Source of the DNA: Stachybotrys elegans
Taxonomy: Eukaryota; Ascomycota; Sordariomycetes; Hypocreales; Stachybotryaceae
Reading direction: 5' to 3'
Length of the DNA: 64,000 nucleotides
NCBI GenBank assembly: GCA_020746835.1
Contig: JAGPNK010000006.1
Coordinates: 1,302,001-1,366,000 of the forward strand
In this document: positions 1-11,851 of the stretch, in pieces
How the letters are laid out: every line of letters starts with the position of its first letter
How positions within the stretch are numbered: position 1 is the first letter of the stretch
Translations under genes and position numbers: made by a program
Notes under the pieces: model-generated
What the model saw: only the letters and a program-made list of their open reading frames with translations
Told to the model about the DNA's origin: nothing
Database searches by the model: none

Positions 1-1688
1 ATGTGTGCGTGCGTTCTGCACAGACAATCCATGTGGGTAGGCAGAGGCAGAGATGTTCAGGAGACGAGGAAAAGGGAGGGCCGGAGAGTTCGTCAGCCAA
101 GCCAAACAGGCCAAACACGCAAGATGCGGTTCTCTCCATCCTCCACGCTCCTCCTGCTGGCCCCCGGAGATTGTCTGATGTGGCCAAGCTGAGACCAGCA
201 GGGGGGAAAGGGGGGTCTCCTGTCACAGTGGACAAGGGAAGCCAAGGTCTCAGACACTGAGAATAAACAATCATGGGGATAGTGCGCAGTTGACATACGT
301 CAAATGCGGTGCCGAATACCGGTTGTTCCATGCTTGGAAAAAGAGGTCAGCTGCCACAACCCGAGGCACTGCCAAGAAAACCCCGATATTGATCTTGGCT
401 GGCGGTCAGGAAACACGGCCGAACCACAGCCGATCATGGGCTATACCGAAAAGTTGACGAGAGGAAGGATATTTTTGTACGAGATTATTTCTTTGGTGGC
501 GGGCGGCAAATTTCCTTCTAGACATGTTCTTTAGCTTCTTGATCTTTTTTATTTTGTTTATTTTTTAATTAATCTTTATACCGCCTTTTCGCCGCATGCT
601 GGATCCATCCTCCTGGTAATGAGGCACAGCGGCATATGCACAAGGGATATTTCTTAGTTTTGCAGGGCCTCACCGACCACAGACGGGGAGCTTTGACGAT
701 GGGGTGTTTTGAGGGGGGTGTGTGTCTTGTTTCCTGATTTTTTTTTCTTTTTCTTTCTTTCTCCATCTTGTGTGCGGGCGTGATGTGAATTACAGAGGGA
801 GAGGGAAAAGACAAGCTCAAGGATAGAGCCCTTTCATCACCCTGGCCAGGGCTTCTTTCCCCAGCTCTACGAGTGGACCGAAACCGAGCATTTCCGACCA
901 AGCGAAGGTCTCTCTCTCTAACAATATGTGCGCAGCCTCCCGAAGTTTCTCGTTACGATGGGCGGACGACTCGGACACATTATCAGACCCTGTCCTTGCC
1001 ACCATAGTGTATAACACAAAATAGCTTCATATGCGGATGTCTCGGCCAGAGGTCCAGGCAAAAAAGGAGAAACTTTTTTTCCCCCTCTCATTTACATGGA
1101 ATCAATAAACATATGCGGAAAACGAGGCGAAGCCAACTCGAATCACATCACCCCTCCCTCTCGGCTCGGCTTCTCTGCCAAGCTTGTGACATCTCCGGAG
1201 ACAAGAAAATCACAAATGTGCCAAGAAACATGTAGGTCCGTCATCCGTCACCGCCGCATCTTGCTGCTTCGAAGCCGGGCCGCTGGGACACCGCGGCACC
1301 CACCTACATACAAGCGCGCCGGCGGGCACATGGCTAATCTGTAAAGTTCTGAGCTATGTATGCATGCAGCTTGCTCGTGACTCAACTAGCCACGTCGCCT
1401 TCCTCCCGAGAGAGAGAGCATGGAATAATAAACAACAGGGCAAATCACGAGATGCAATGCATGCCCGCAAACCCCCTCCCCTGCCAGACAACTGGGGATC
1501 ATCACACCATGCAGCGTGCATCAAGGGAGCGGGCAAACCAAAAAAGCGCGGTTGACGCAGCGCGCGGGTTCGCTCCTCTTCGGCTTGGTTGCTGCAGCCT
1601 TACCATCGTGACGATTGAGTGAATGCTGGCCGCCAAGACTGCAGCCATGCACGACCCCCCCTGGTCCATGATCTGTAAATTTGGTTCC

Positions 1689-1710
1689 TTTTTTTTTTTT
1701 TTTTTTTTTT
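1689..1710. repeat. Homopolymer T run (22 T)
   Basis: An uninterrupted run of 22 T, followed by more pyrimidine-rich sequence and a short CGTG repeat near 1735-1750. It is typical of fungal intergenic DNA. Its length in the assembly may be unreliable. Confidence 0.9.
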
Positions 1711-2835
1711 CTTTCCTCTTCTTGTTGTTACTTGTGCGTGCGTGCGTGCGTCAAAGGTTTCCACTCCTTCGAACTCTTTTCCTTCCGCCGGGCCATGATC
1801 CCTGGCTGAAGGAGGAGGAGAGCAATGACTCACTCGAGGAGTCACGACCATGAGCTGGCAATAAGGCCATGTCACCACGAGTCCCACCATTTACTCTGTA
1901 ATTAATTCCACTTAGAAGCCGAAAGTAAAAACTTTGACAGCTTTCAGGGGTCCCTTTTAGAGCCAGGCAGGCCTAATCACTGGTCTGCGGGGAGCCAGCT
2001 TGTCGCTAGCGAAGCCAGCGTCGAGACGTTGTTGAGCGACTGAAGCATGCGTCCTTGGTCCGTGAGTCGGTGTCGTTCGTTTTTACCCCGCCCCTTTTTA
2101 TTTTATTTTACGCGGTTCGAGACTTTCTTTTCCTCTTTTTGTGTGACCGTCCGCGTCCGTCGAAACAAAACCGCTGAGACAATATCGCCCATGCCCGGGC
2201 CTAAGATGAAATCATAGGGGTCCTGCTACCATGGCAATCCCGACGAGGTTCTAGGCTTAGCCCTAATGCACTCCTTTTTTTTCTCTCTTCTTTCTTTCAC
2301 CTTCTCGTCCTCTTGAGATAATTGCAGCTCTTGTACCCGTGTTTCCTTTCGTGTGAACTTTGAATGAAACAAATGATTCAGAAGTAGCGCTGTGGCTGGC
2401 TCAGAATCCAGCTCCCTCGGATGGTTTCCTCTCCAAAGCCCCCCACCACACCGTAGAGGTACCTACTTATACGGCAACGTAATGTACTTTGCCAAGTATC
2501 CATCATCCATCCCACCAGTTCATAGGATCGAGGTCTTTACTTAGATGCCTGCATATTGGCACGCAGCAAAGGCCAAGAAAGGGCTAGCAAGATTCATCGT
2601 GGTTGCGGGACACAAGTCACCGACATCACAACCTCCTCCTGTGCCAAGCCTTGACCGCAACCTCGGAGTCTTGTGTCTCACTTGCAAACGTCTGGTCTGG
2701 TCTCCCCATTAATAGCGCATCTGTGTTATTGGGCGTGTGCGCGCGCTCGAAATTCCCGTAGCGCCTCGCCAGCAACGTCGATCACGAGGACCATCAGATG
2801 AGAGGAGACATGCCACATACCGGCATTTCTGTTCT

Positions 2836-2849
2836 CCCCCCCCCCCCCC
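2836..2849. repeat. Homopolymer C run (14 C)
   Basis: Fourteen consecutive C, directly followed by an A/T-rich stretch. No gene overlaps it. A shorter C run lies at 8992-9001. Confidence 0.85.
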
Positions 2850-4340
2850 AAAATATTAATTAAATGAATATCAATAATAATAATACCAAAAACCAAAAAC
2901 CAAGGATCGTGAAACCCGAGACGGTTGCGGTGTGTATTGCCACTTGCAACTTGGGAGCCTCGCGCGAAACTCGGTTCATGGCGCCACCGAACTCCATTAC
3001 ACACCTCGTCAGATGAAAATAGACTTGCATGATGCGCGTTGATGCCGTTGAGACGCACGCCCGACCGTCAAATTGACTTCCAACAACCAGGAGCGTGGCG
3101 CCCAATCAGCGCAGCCAACTTGCAGCCCTCCTCCCTCCCCTTGACGAGCTGAGTGACGATGCACACCTTTTAGTCACTACATCATGATTATCAACATTAG
3201 TGCATATGATAGTACCTCTAATAGTATGCGATATTCCCGTCGTATTATTCAGTCGCATCACGAGTCAGGCACATATGTGAGTAATGAAAGGTGCGGATGA
3301 AGGCCAGCCAGCCACTCGCCCGGCTGCGCTCGGCCGTCGCCGCCCGGACTTTTGCCCCGAGACGGCCTCGTTCTGTGCTGATCAAGCAAGCCACACGCGC
3401 ATGCATTCAACCGTCTTTCCGCTTGGGCCCTAAGCCAGCTCTACATACCGCCAGCTGACGGCCCGTCAACGTCTCCCATAGCAGCCATCCCAACCATGTG
3501 TGCACAGCACCTCCTAGAGCAAGCCACTGGTCCGGTCCGAGGGTTGTTTCGCAACTTGTTGCGCCAGTACCCTCCCATGGTTCGCGCAATAGTCTGTCCG
3601 TGGCTGGCAACGGTCGCCGTCAGGCCTCAAATGGATAGGCCTTCTGAAACACGCTTTCTCTTGGAGCGCTCACCCTCAGCTAGTTCCTCCCTCCTTCCCT
3701 CCTTTCCGTGGCCCTATCGTGTCTAGACCTTCTCCAGATACACCGACGGCGCCATGTGGCTGCCACGGTGCACCACACGGCTGGCTCTCCCTTGAGTAGC
3801 TGAACTTACCTTTCCTGCTGCCTTGGTGGCGTTGGCAGTGATCGGGTACGGGCGAATGGGAAACGCCGCCTCGCAGCATCCCCTTCGGGCCGTGCAGCTC
3901 ATGGCTTGCTCCAGCCGCAGCCACACTTCCGATTTTGACTTTGGACGGCGGCTCGCCTATCGACGGCGACAAAAGCAAATAGACGGCCAGGGCTGTCACT
4001 CACCACGGAGATGATGTGCAGGGGAGGGGCGTCAGATTGTAAGGTCCCAGGCGGAAGTGGCTAATCAGAGAGAAAAAGCAAGCTGCGAGAAGCGCAGCAG
4101 ATCGTCGTGGCCTGGCTTGGGATGGGGATGCCTGCAGCTGATCCCCTGAATTACGACGCTGTGCTCACGCATCCTGCATCCTGTGTGTTTACCTTGGCCG
4201 GTTTCTTCGGCAGGATGTCGTCGTTCCACTGCGCCGGGAACTGGCTGCCCTCGTTCGGATTGTGCCTCCGCGCATTTCCTTTCCTGGACACTCGTTTCTT
4301 TCCCACATTTACGTCTTCACCCACGCCTCTTTTCTTGGGA

Positions 4341-4367
4341 GTGTGCGTGTGCGTGTGTGTGTGTGTG
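4341..4367. repeat. GT/GCGT microsatellite
   Basis: A short alternating GT tract with a few GC interruptions in intergenic DNA. In one frame it makes an artificial Cys-Val repeat, which is why open frames across it should not be read as genes. Confidence 0.85.
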
Positions 4368-6071
4368 GCGATTACGGTTGCTGCATTGGCTGGAGCGGCA
4401 TGCGGCTGGCGGCGGCACGATCTGCAAGATCAAATATCAGGAACAGTCTCGTGAATGGCTCGGATGCCGTTAGTCCAGGTACGAACACGAGGAAGGGCAT
4501 CGCCATGTGTAAGCCAAGGTCCGGGGACGGCAGCGTCACATCTCTCTGCTGGTTACAGGCTGCCCCTGGATGCTTCTTCTTTCTCGCCTCCCCGCACGCC
4601 AGGATCGATTGGGTGTGGATGTGAGTGCGTCAGAGACAGTTGAACCAGGAACGGGTGGTCAGCTGAAGCTGAAAGCTGACCACGATCCATGTCGGCAGAG
4701 CGAAAGTGATGGGTTGATCTGTCTGACAAACCGGGGTTGATTCGGGTGGTTGATAAGCTGGGAAAGAGGAAAAGCAAAGCCACGCTCGGCACATGCCAGG
4801 TTGCCCACCACAAGATTAGCCCCGGAAAGCTCCAACATGATGTGAGGGAATCGCGACGGGCTTAGGCTGGCGTTCTGCGACATGAGCAGCCTGTCAGGCA
4901 AGGATTCCATGCCTTGTGCTGCTGTGCACCACATCGTCGTCGCCGTTCATCCGTTGCGTCCACGGACGGCATTCTCATCGCCTGTTTATCGTGTCACCAG
5001 GGGAAAACCATCTCAAGCGACCCCTGCCATCTCACCGTAAGCACCGCAAGCCCAGGACAGTTGGCTGAGACACGAATCGCACACCCTTGATTCCTCCCTG
5101 CGGAGATCGTCATAACCCAGCTGTATTGCATGTCTTGAATGCATATGTATATCTCAATAAGCCGGTGATATAGCCTCTTTCAGGGCCCCGGGAACCACGG
5201 ACGTCGGGATACGCATGAGATGGGCTGAAGGTGGGCAGAAGATGTGCAGCCATACTCCATGATACGAGCACGCATCGACTGATGGGTGTGACGAGCTGAT
5301 TCCAAATCAAGTCGAGGCTGCTTGCTTCTTGTCTCCCGTCCGCTGATTGTTCATCCAATTTAGCATCATGTATGTCACCGCACTGTGCAATTAGCAGGCC
5401 ACATTGGATACTGCTGCAGGGGCATTGGGGGAAGACGCGAAATAGGAATGCATGTACGGAGTATCCAATATGCATTGCGCAATGTCATACGCGCGGGCGG
5501 GAGCGGACTCGATAGTACAGAAAAAGGGTACGGGTACGGATACAGAGAGGGTGGATGTTACCGTCCATCCGTCCAAGCCACCGAAATCCCACGTGGGAAA
5601 CCAGGCCACGGCCATGGCTATCCGCAGAGGGGCTCCCGATACTGGCCTGGCCACTCTGAGATGGTTGTCACCATCTCCTGGAGCATGGCTTGGCTGATTG
5701 CGCCAACCAACCATCCAACCATCCAACTTTCTGTCCATCCATTAATACATTTCCCCCCATGTCCACCCAGGAGATGGAGGGGCGTGGGAAAAGAAGAATC
5801 AGGAGCAAGCCACCGCGATACCTCGAGCCCGAGTACTCCGCCTCTCTCCTGCTCAACCGTCTTGGGCCCCTTGCCCCTTGTCTACCAAACCATATCGATC
5901 CTGGGGGGCTTCAGCATCCCACCGGCAACTTTGATGCCAGCTTTTCTTGGCTCGAGCGCACGGTCCCTCTGCTCGTCTCCAGAAGGGACGAGGGGAGTTG
6001 TTTCTTTCCCCCTCGCTGTTTTCGGGCGTTTGGGCGTAGATCACAGAATACGCATGTGCTGACTGGACTGT

Positions 6072-6107
6072 GAGACTGCGAGACTGCGAGACTGCGAGAT
6101 TGCGAGA
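6072..6107. repeat. 8-bp tandem repeat (GAGACTGC)
   Basis: About four and a half head-to-tail copies of GAGACTGC, the last with a C-to-T change, about 0.6 kb upstream of the FPGS-like gene. There are no spacers, so it is a simple tandem repeat and not a CRISPR array. Confidence 0.9.
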
Positions 6108-6685
6108 TAAGCAGGTGAATTCCGATCTTGACCACAAGTCTCCGCCTCGCCTAGTGTCATGTTTGGGGTCGATAAGATACTGACCATCACCCAACCAAGG
6201 TCCGATGTGGAATCGAGCTTACAAAGAGCCAACCTCTGTCTCTCGATTGTATTGTAACGACTCTGGTCGCAACCTCGGATGCAGGAATCGCATCAGGCGC
6301 CCGCCGGCATTGTGGCTCTGGAGACGGACTTTTGAGAGAAATACTGAAACAAGTACGGTCGGAAAGGGATACGGTTCCCTGCCTCGTGATCCTTTGGTTC
6401 AACGTTTCTCGGTTAGGTAGCCGTAATTGAGGGGCAGGAGCAACCAAGGAGTTGCGTAGCGGGGTCCATACAAGTACCTGCATCTTACCTTGGGCTGTGA
6501 AGGCGGAGCTCGCTGGTTCGTCTCACAGCACCTGAGGAGGGTTTGGAAGGAGCCTGCAGCCCCACCCAAGCCGCTCACAAGCGGCATCAGCTTCATCTCA
6601 AGATACACTATCGACTGGGAGGTACAGATATCAGAGCCTCCACATCCAAGACCCAATCCGAATCCCAAGCAAAACGCCAATCATC

Positions 6686-8148
6686 ATGCGCCCAGCTGAG
6701 GCCAGGCTCGTCAATACGGCCGCTCGTAGCTACGGCGAGGCCCTCCAGAGGCTCTCGGAACTCGGCTCCAATCGTCGCACCACTCACCTCTTCGACGTAT
6801 CCCCCAAGGCCGACCTCAATGCCCTGGCCATCCCTGAGATGCGCGGCTGGCTCCTCCGCGCTGGCTACAGCCCCGAGGACCTATCTCGCATGCGCCATAT
6901 CCATGTTGCGGGCACCAAGGGCAAAGGATCGGTTTGCGCGCATGCTACGGCCATGTTGAGGGAGTATGCTCCCGTGGGAACCTTCACCAGTCCGCACCTA
7001 GTCAGCCCGCGGGAGAGGATTGCTATCAATGGCAAGCCCGTCTCCCAGGACCTCTTTGCCAAGGCTTTCTTTGAGGTCTGGGATCGGTTCACCGAGGCTG
7101 CTCGCAACGAAGGCAAGCCAGAAGCAGAGGCTGCAGGCCCTGACACGAAGCCCTTCTACTTCCGCTTTCTCACCATCCTGGCATGGCACATCTACCTGTC
7201 CCAGGGCATCACGGACGTGGTCATGGAGTGTGGTATCGGGGGAGAATACGACGCCACCAACGTGCTCCCCGCTGAGGCCGTCTCTGCAGCCGTCATCACT
7301 CAGCTGGGCATCGACCACGTAGCTATGCTCGGCGACACCACGGAGAAGATTGCGTGGCATAAAGCCGGCGTTATCAAACCCGGCGTCAGAGCCTTTACAC
7401 GCAAGCTGGATGGTCAGCCTGCTGTCATGGAGGTGCTGCGCGCCAGGGCCCGCGAGAAGGGTGGTGAGCTTGTCGAGGTTCCCGATGCACTCGTAGACGC
7501 CTGGGGGGTGTTGATGGTGGGCTCAAGGGCGGCTTTCAGAAATACAACCAGGCACTGGCGCTCATGGCGGTGAAGCATCATCTCCGCATGGACAGCGATC
7601 CTCTCACGGCGTTGGATGGCATACCTCATCCATTGATCGTCGGCCTGCAGCAGGCTAGTCTCAGAGGCCGCTGCGAGAAGCTGCAGATGTCAGACGTGAC
7701 CTGGTACCTCGACGGTGCGCACACAAAGGATAGTCTCGAGCAGGTGGCCGGCTGGTTCATCCCTGAGCTCGACGCAGACGAGTCTGCCGTTTTGGTGTTC
7801 AACCAGCAGGATCGCAATGCCACCGAGCTGCTGTCCGGGTTTCTCGACGCCACATCCCAGGTCACAAGTCGACTGGACGTCTTCCAGCACGCCATCTTCA
7901 CCAGGAATGAACACGACAAACCCGCAGAAGAGCAGAGGGATGTGCAGGTGCAACGCAAGGCGGCCGCTCTCATGAACTCCCGCATACCGGCTTGTCATGT
8001 ATCCGTATGTGATAACCTGCCGGATGCCTTGGCTGAGGTCAAGCAAACGGCCGCCAATGGAGCCAAACCCCTAAAAATCCTCGTGACCGGCAGTCTGCAT
8101 CTCGTGGGGGGTGTAATGCGACTGCTCGAACCGGACAGCCAGCTGTAG
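6686..8148 (+). CDS. Folylpolyglutamate synthase-like paralog, frame broken near 7503-7508
   Basis: Mur-ligase family enzyme of the FolC/Met7 type, expected to add glutamate to folates using ATP. The P-loop GTKGKGS lies near residue 75, followed by TSPHL, RERI, FFEVWDRF, ECGIGGEYDATNV, QLGIDHV and EKIAWHKAG blocks. The C-terminal part has YLDGAHT and ends in a TGSLHLVGG motif. The frame shifts between the halves: the first frame fails after 7500, and the second, carrying the family-like GLKGGFQKYN segment, runs to 8148. One missing G in the G6 run at 7503-7508 would explain this. Alternatively a 47-bp GT...AG intron (7493-7539) restores frame and gives 471 aa, but it deletes that conserved segment. 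Otherwise intronless, unlike the paralog at 27765-29492. It could be a decaying pseudogene, a sequencing error, or a gene with a poor intron. Confidence 0.82.
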
Positions 8149-10509
8149 CAGTATGAATCTACTTCCGAGGACTCCACGTTTTGCTTCGACTGCTTTCACC
8201 CACGCAAGGCTGAAGCCGAGACGTGCATGCTGAGGTTGCAGTGCAGCATGTACATGCAAACCCTCAGCCCGCCCGCCCTGTCCCGCCTCGTCCTGCCCAT
8301 GCCGCTCTTGCATACTTCTTTCTATATTCAGAAGCATGAGATTATCGGCCCTCCTCGCAAGACAACTCGACTGCACCGTGGGTACGGCGACCACCATGCA
8401 TAACGCTCGCCGACATGGCCCGACGAAGTACGAGGAACAAGGCAAGGATAGCCGGCTCTATCTAGACTCAAACTCCACGATGGACTACGCGATCCTACGC
8501 CAGCCACGCGCGACAGCCGCACAGCTGCAGCGCTGGTGCAGCACAACGGGGCGATGCCTCTATCGATACCCCCCCTGTTATGAATCCTACAAGGCTGGCA
8601 GTGCAGCAAGTACCTGGGGGCCTAGAGACCAAACCGCTTCCCGTTCTCCCTGCAGGCGCCACCACGGTCAATGCAACAACTGGCTGTGCTTACTATGTAA
8701 TTGCAGGGAAGCAGGTTGAGCTATTCGCTAGATGACACGACGACTACTGGTCGGCAGCATGCATACGCCAGCCTCCAAGACGAGGTGCTGGAGCATCCTG
8801 CTGTCAGTGCATATGTATTAATGGATGGCCAATGAGCTGGCGTTTCTGGGGGTTTCTAATTGGAGATGAGCTTGAAACAGACTCGGTCGTCAGACGGCAT
8901 CTAGGTGCCCGAACGTCCGTCTCCGTTCAACGACAACAACAAGATAACATGTCCTTCCGGGCGTGAGTGTAATATTGACAAGACATTTGCTCCCCCCCCC
9001 CAGGATTCGGGCTGTTCCCGACAAGCTGTACCTTGCCATGTTTTAGGCCCACAATGCGGCCTCTCTTTCGTCATTGCCAGAGCGTCGACCTGGAGGGGGC
9101 CATCAATCAGACACACCCCCTCCCCCCGACGAAGTGCGCCCGTGAGAATGTCATTCCTTCTCGATCCTGGCTTGTCTGATAACTGAGCGCGCTCAGGTCG
9201 GGCTTCTGTGTTGGGCAGGCTGGTACATGTGGCGCAGGTACTCGCCATTTCCTGGGCCATCCAATGCTTTGGGAGCCAATCAGACGTGCATCTGCAACCA
9301 TACTTTGTGGGTTCAGAACCGTGCCGTATGTATGGCATGGTATTTTAGCTTGAAGGATCCGATCATGGTCAAGTGATCAAGTCCGTGTCTGGGCTGGCAT
9401 TTGCGGTTGATTCATTGAGGGCCCCAGTGCCCGGAGGGCTTACTCCCAGCTTGATTTCATTCGTGCTATCCTCTAGGATCGTCGCGCTATAGCGACAAGG
9501 GGGTCTCTATCTTCTCCATCCAGCTGAGAGCGGGATTCACAGTTCATTACAGTACAGCACGCCTCAGTCCTCCCCCCGGTCAAGTACGGGATGACGGTGC
9601 CATGATCAGACAGCTAGTGCATGCATGTCTCCGTCTTGGGATGCTTGTAAGATGCTAATTCGTCATGTCTGCATTGCAGCCCGACTCCCTCATCAAGCCA
9701 TGCTGCCGATTCCCGTTATTACCGTTCGTTATGATATGACGATTTCTTGCAATAGCTTGGCGAACTTGTTCTGAGCCTCCCGGGATCAGAGACCTGCTGA
9801 CCGTTCACGAGGGAGCCTGCGTTTCATGTTGCCTGCCTTGCAGCCAATCGATATTTGCCGTCAGACCACCAGCATCGCCAAGAATGCGCATCATAAACCA
9901 GATTGGGCATACAAGACCCTGGTGCGAGTGAGAGCAAAGCTGTTGCTTTCATGCCTACAGCCGATTACGGGGTCTTGTGTTGCTCCTCGATAGTAGCAGT
10001 GTGGCTTGGAATCTGTGAACATGGCAGGGGAGTAATCTGCACGTCCCATCTGACAAGCCAAACCCCAAGTTCAGCAATCGAAGCCGATGCCCTCGTACTC
10101 GCTCCATACCTGGCATCTTTGGGCCGGGGAGGGGCGTCGAAATTGACGAACACCGAAAAGACCACCGTGGGGACCAACGCGCGACATGCTGTTCAGTCCA
10201 GAGGGGTTCTCATGATCCATGTAGCTCTGCCCAACATGGCCGCATCCCGGCACGGAAAGGTAAGAGGGAGCCTTTTCCCAAACGCCATGCCGTTTGGCTC
10301 GACGATCCTCCAGCTTTTGAGTGCATTGGCGAGCCAGGCGGCCAGGATCAACCACACTTCTATGCTTGGCGTTGCGATCATGCGCTGCTTTCCGACGTTG
10401 GCTCACAATATCACGCAAGTTACGGTGTGAATGTGAAAATGGAAAGGGAGCGCTAGGCAAAACACCCCGCACAGGAATTGTGGAAGCTAGGAATAGATTC
10501 CTTTCCCAC
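8149..10509. other. Intergenic, no gene seen
   Basis: 2.4 kb between the FPGS-like gene and the end of the minus-strand gene ending at 10510. It contains a C10 run at 8992-9001 and scattered open frames (for example 9903-10430, +) whose translations lack any protein family signature or splice continuation. I see no tRNA-like fold or repeat array. Confidence 0.6.
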
Positions 10510-11428
10510 TCAGGCGGGTTCCTCCCCAGCTGGGTTCTGGGTTGACGAGATCCAATTCTCCACGCTTGCCTGGCCCGCAGGCCGGTCTGTCGTGGCTTTG
10601 GTTCTGCTCCGTTGCGCAGCCGTGTCGCGCCGCTTGACAACGAGGCACAGCATGCGCCCGTAGATGGCGAAGCCCTCGTAGGAAATGTCCATGGCCAGCT
10701 TCTTCTTGTCATCATTGTCATCATCGCCGATTACCCTGGAGTCAGAATCGGCGGGCTTCCTGGGACGCTTATGCGGAGGTTGCTGTTCCTCGTCAGACTC
10801 GATGTCGATCATATCATCTAGAGCCTGAGAGTCCGAAGCATCCGAGTCTTCACCCTGGTCAATATGTCGAGTCCTTTTGCTCCTCCTTGCAGCATTGGGA
10901 GCCAGAGGGATGTTGGAGAGGAGGCGGCTGTCGTCGATGTCATCTTCCTCGTCCAGCTGAATGGTAACGTGGTCCATATCGGCAGCATCTACGTCGATGG
11001 GCGCGGCCGAACTTTCCCTGATCAGCCTGGATGAGTTGGACTGCATCTTCCCTGGTAATTTCTCGCGGAAATGTTTGTGCTTGGTCAAGATGGAGTGCCG
11101 TGTGCTTGTTTCCGTGAGGAACATGGATACCTCAAAATCGTCTGCTCACCAGTCAACATACGCTCGCGCAGCATTTTGCACACGTAGAGTTACCCTTGAC
11201 GATTACGTCTTTGATGCTTTTCTTCTTGGTGCTTTTCTTTCTGCTCCTTTCGTTCTCTTCACGGAGCTTTGGGAGCACGAGTGGTCGAACAGCTTCAATT
11301 ACCTGCGGCAAGATGGGATTCCGCGGATTGAGCAGCCATGATTGTGCCAGACTAGGATTTTCGAGATAAATCCGGCATTCGAGCACTGAGTATTTGCTGA
11401 TTCTTAGGTAACGGCGTACCGGCGCCAT
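10510..11428 (-). CDS. Conserved fungal acidic protein, unknown function
   Basis: Two exons on the minus strand: 11194-11428 and 10510-11141, joined by a 52-bp intron with a GTAACT donor and CAG acceptor. The product is 288 aa. The N-terminal 75 residues are ordered-looking (begins MAPVRRYLRISKYSVLECRI, then WLLNPRNP and VLPKLREENER), followed by a Lys-rich stretch. The spliced junction gives DDFEVSMFLTETSTRHS, which reads as a continuous conserved block and supports the intron. The middle is acidic with a possible nuclear localisation signal (PPHKRPRKP). A short hydrophobic block (YEGFAIYGRMLCLVVKRR) lies near the C-terminus. I recognise the style as a conserved ascomycete protein, probably nuclear, but cannot name a function. 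It is divergent from the IleRS gene across about 420 bp. Confidence 0.85.
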
Positions 11429-11851
11429 CCTGCTTGTCTGCAAGGTGCGAGACTTGAAGATTCCGGACAGATAGAGGTGCCTGTGTTGAATGTGAATCTT
11501 ATGAGGAAAACGGCTCTTATATGTCGCAAGAGTTGGTTTGGGTGATTCTGAAAGGAGACCGGGTGATTGTAGTCTTCCTGCAACGGCGACTGTTTGCACG
11601 TCATGAACGAGATATGTAAGAAGAGGGAAAGGCTGACAGATGACGTCCCGGCTGGCACAACCATTGGCCGTGGCAACGACAGGCGTGATTAGTCATGCCC
11701 CACTACGAGGAAATATGCTCAGCCTCGTATCAGTCGCGCCGAAATGGCGTAGCGATAATTTTCGATTGGATTCGGCTTCAGCCTTGCTTTGGTTGCCGAC
11801 CGGGTCAGGAAACGATTGCCGCACCGCCATGGTGTGCGATGCTCGTCCAAC

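Larger units (their letters stand above)
1..6685. other. Gene-poor left-hand region
   Basis: No reading frame here has a protein-like composition, a recognisable domain or splice sites joining it to another frame. Open frames reach about 225 codons (5385-6062, +), but their translations are shuffled His/Pro/Arg/Trp-rich text. The stretch is rich in pyrimidine tracts, a T22 run, a C14 run, a GT microsatellite and an 8-bp tandem repeat, which resembles a long fungal promoter or 5' leader. It may regulate a gene beyond the left edge and/or the gene starting at 6686. I cannot identify individual regulatory sites. Confidence 0.5.

Noticed and set aside
4107..4454. 115-codon frame (+) with a Cys-Val repeat
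   Set aside because: The repeat is produced by the GT microsatellite at 4341-4367.
5385..6062. 225-codon open frame (+) in the gene-poor left region
   Set aside because: No family motif, no promoter-like context, composition typical of random GC-rich frame; overlapping open frames on both strands.
6072..6107. Regular repeat that could suggest a CRISPR array
   Set aside because: Units are 8 bp with no spacers and the genome is eukaryotic.
7493..7539. Clean 47-bp intron in the left FPGS copy as the preferred gene model
   Set aside because: It would delete the family-like GLKGGFQKYN segment; kept only as an alternative to a one-base frameshift.
9903..10430. 175-codon frame (+)
   Set aside because: No recognisable domain or splice partner, and overlapped by a similar-quality frame on the other strand.
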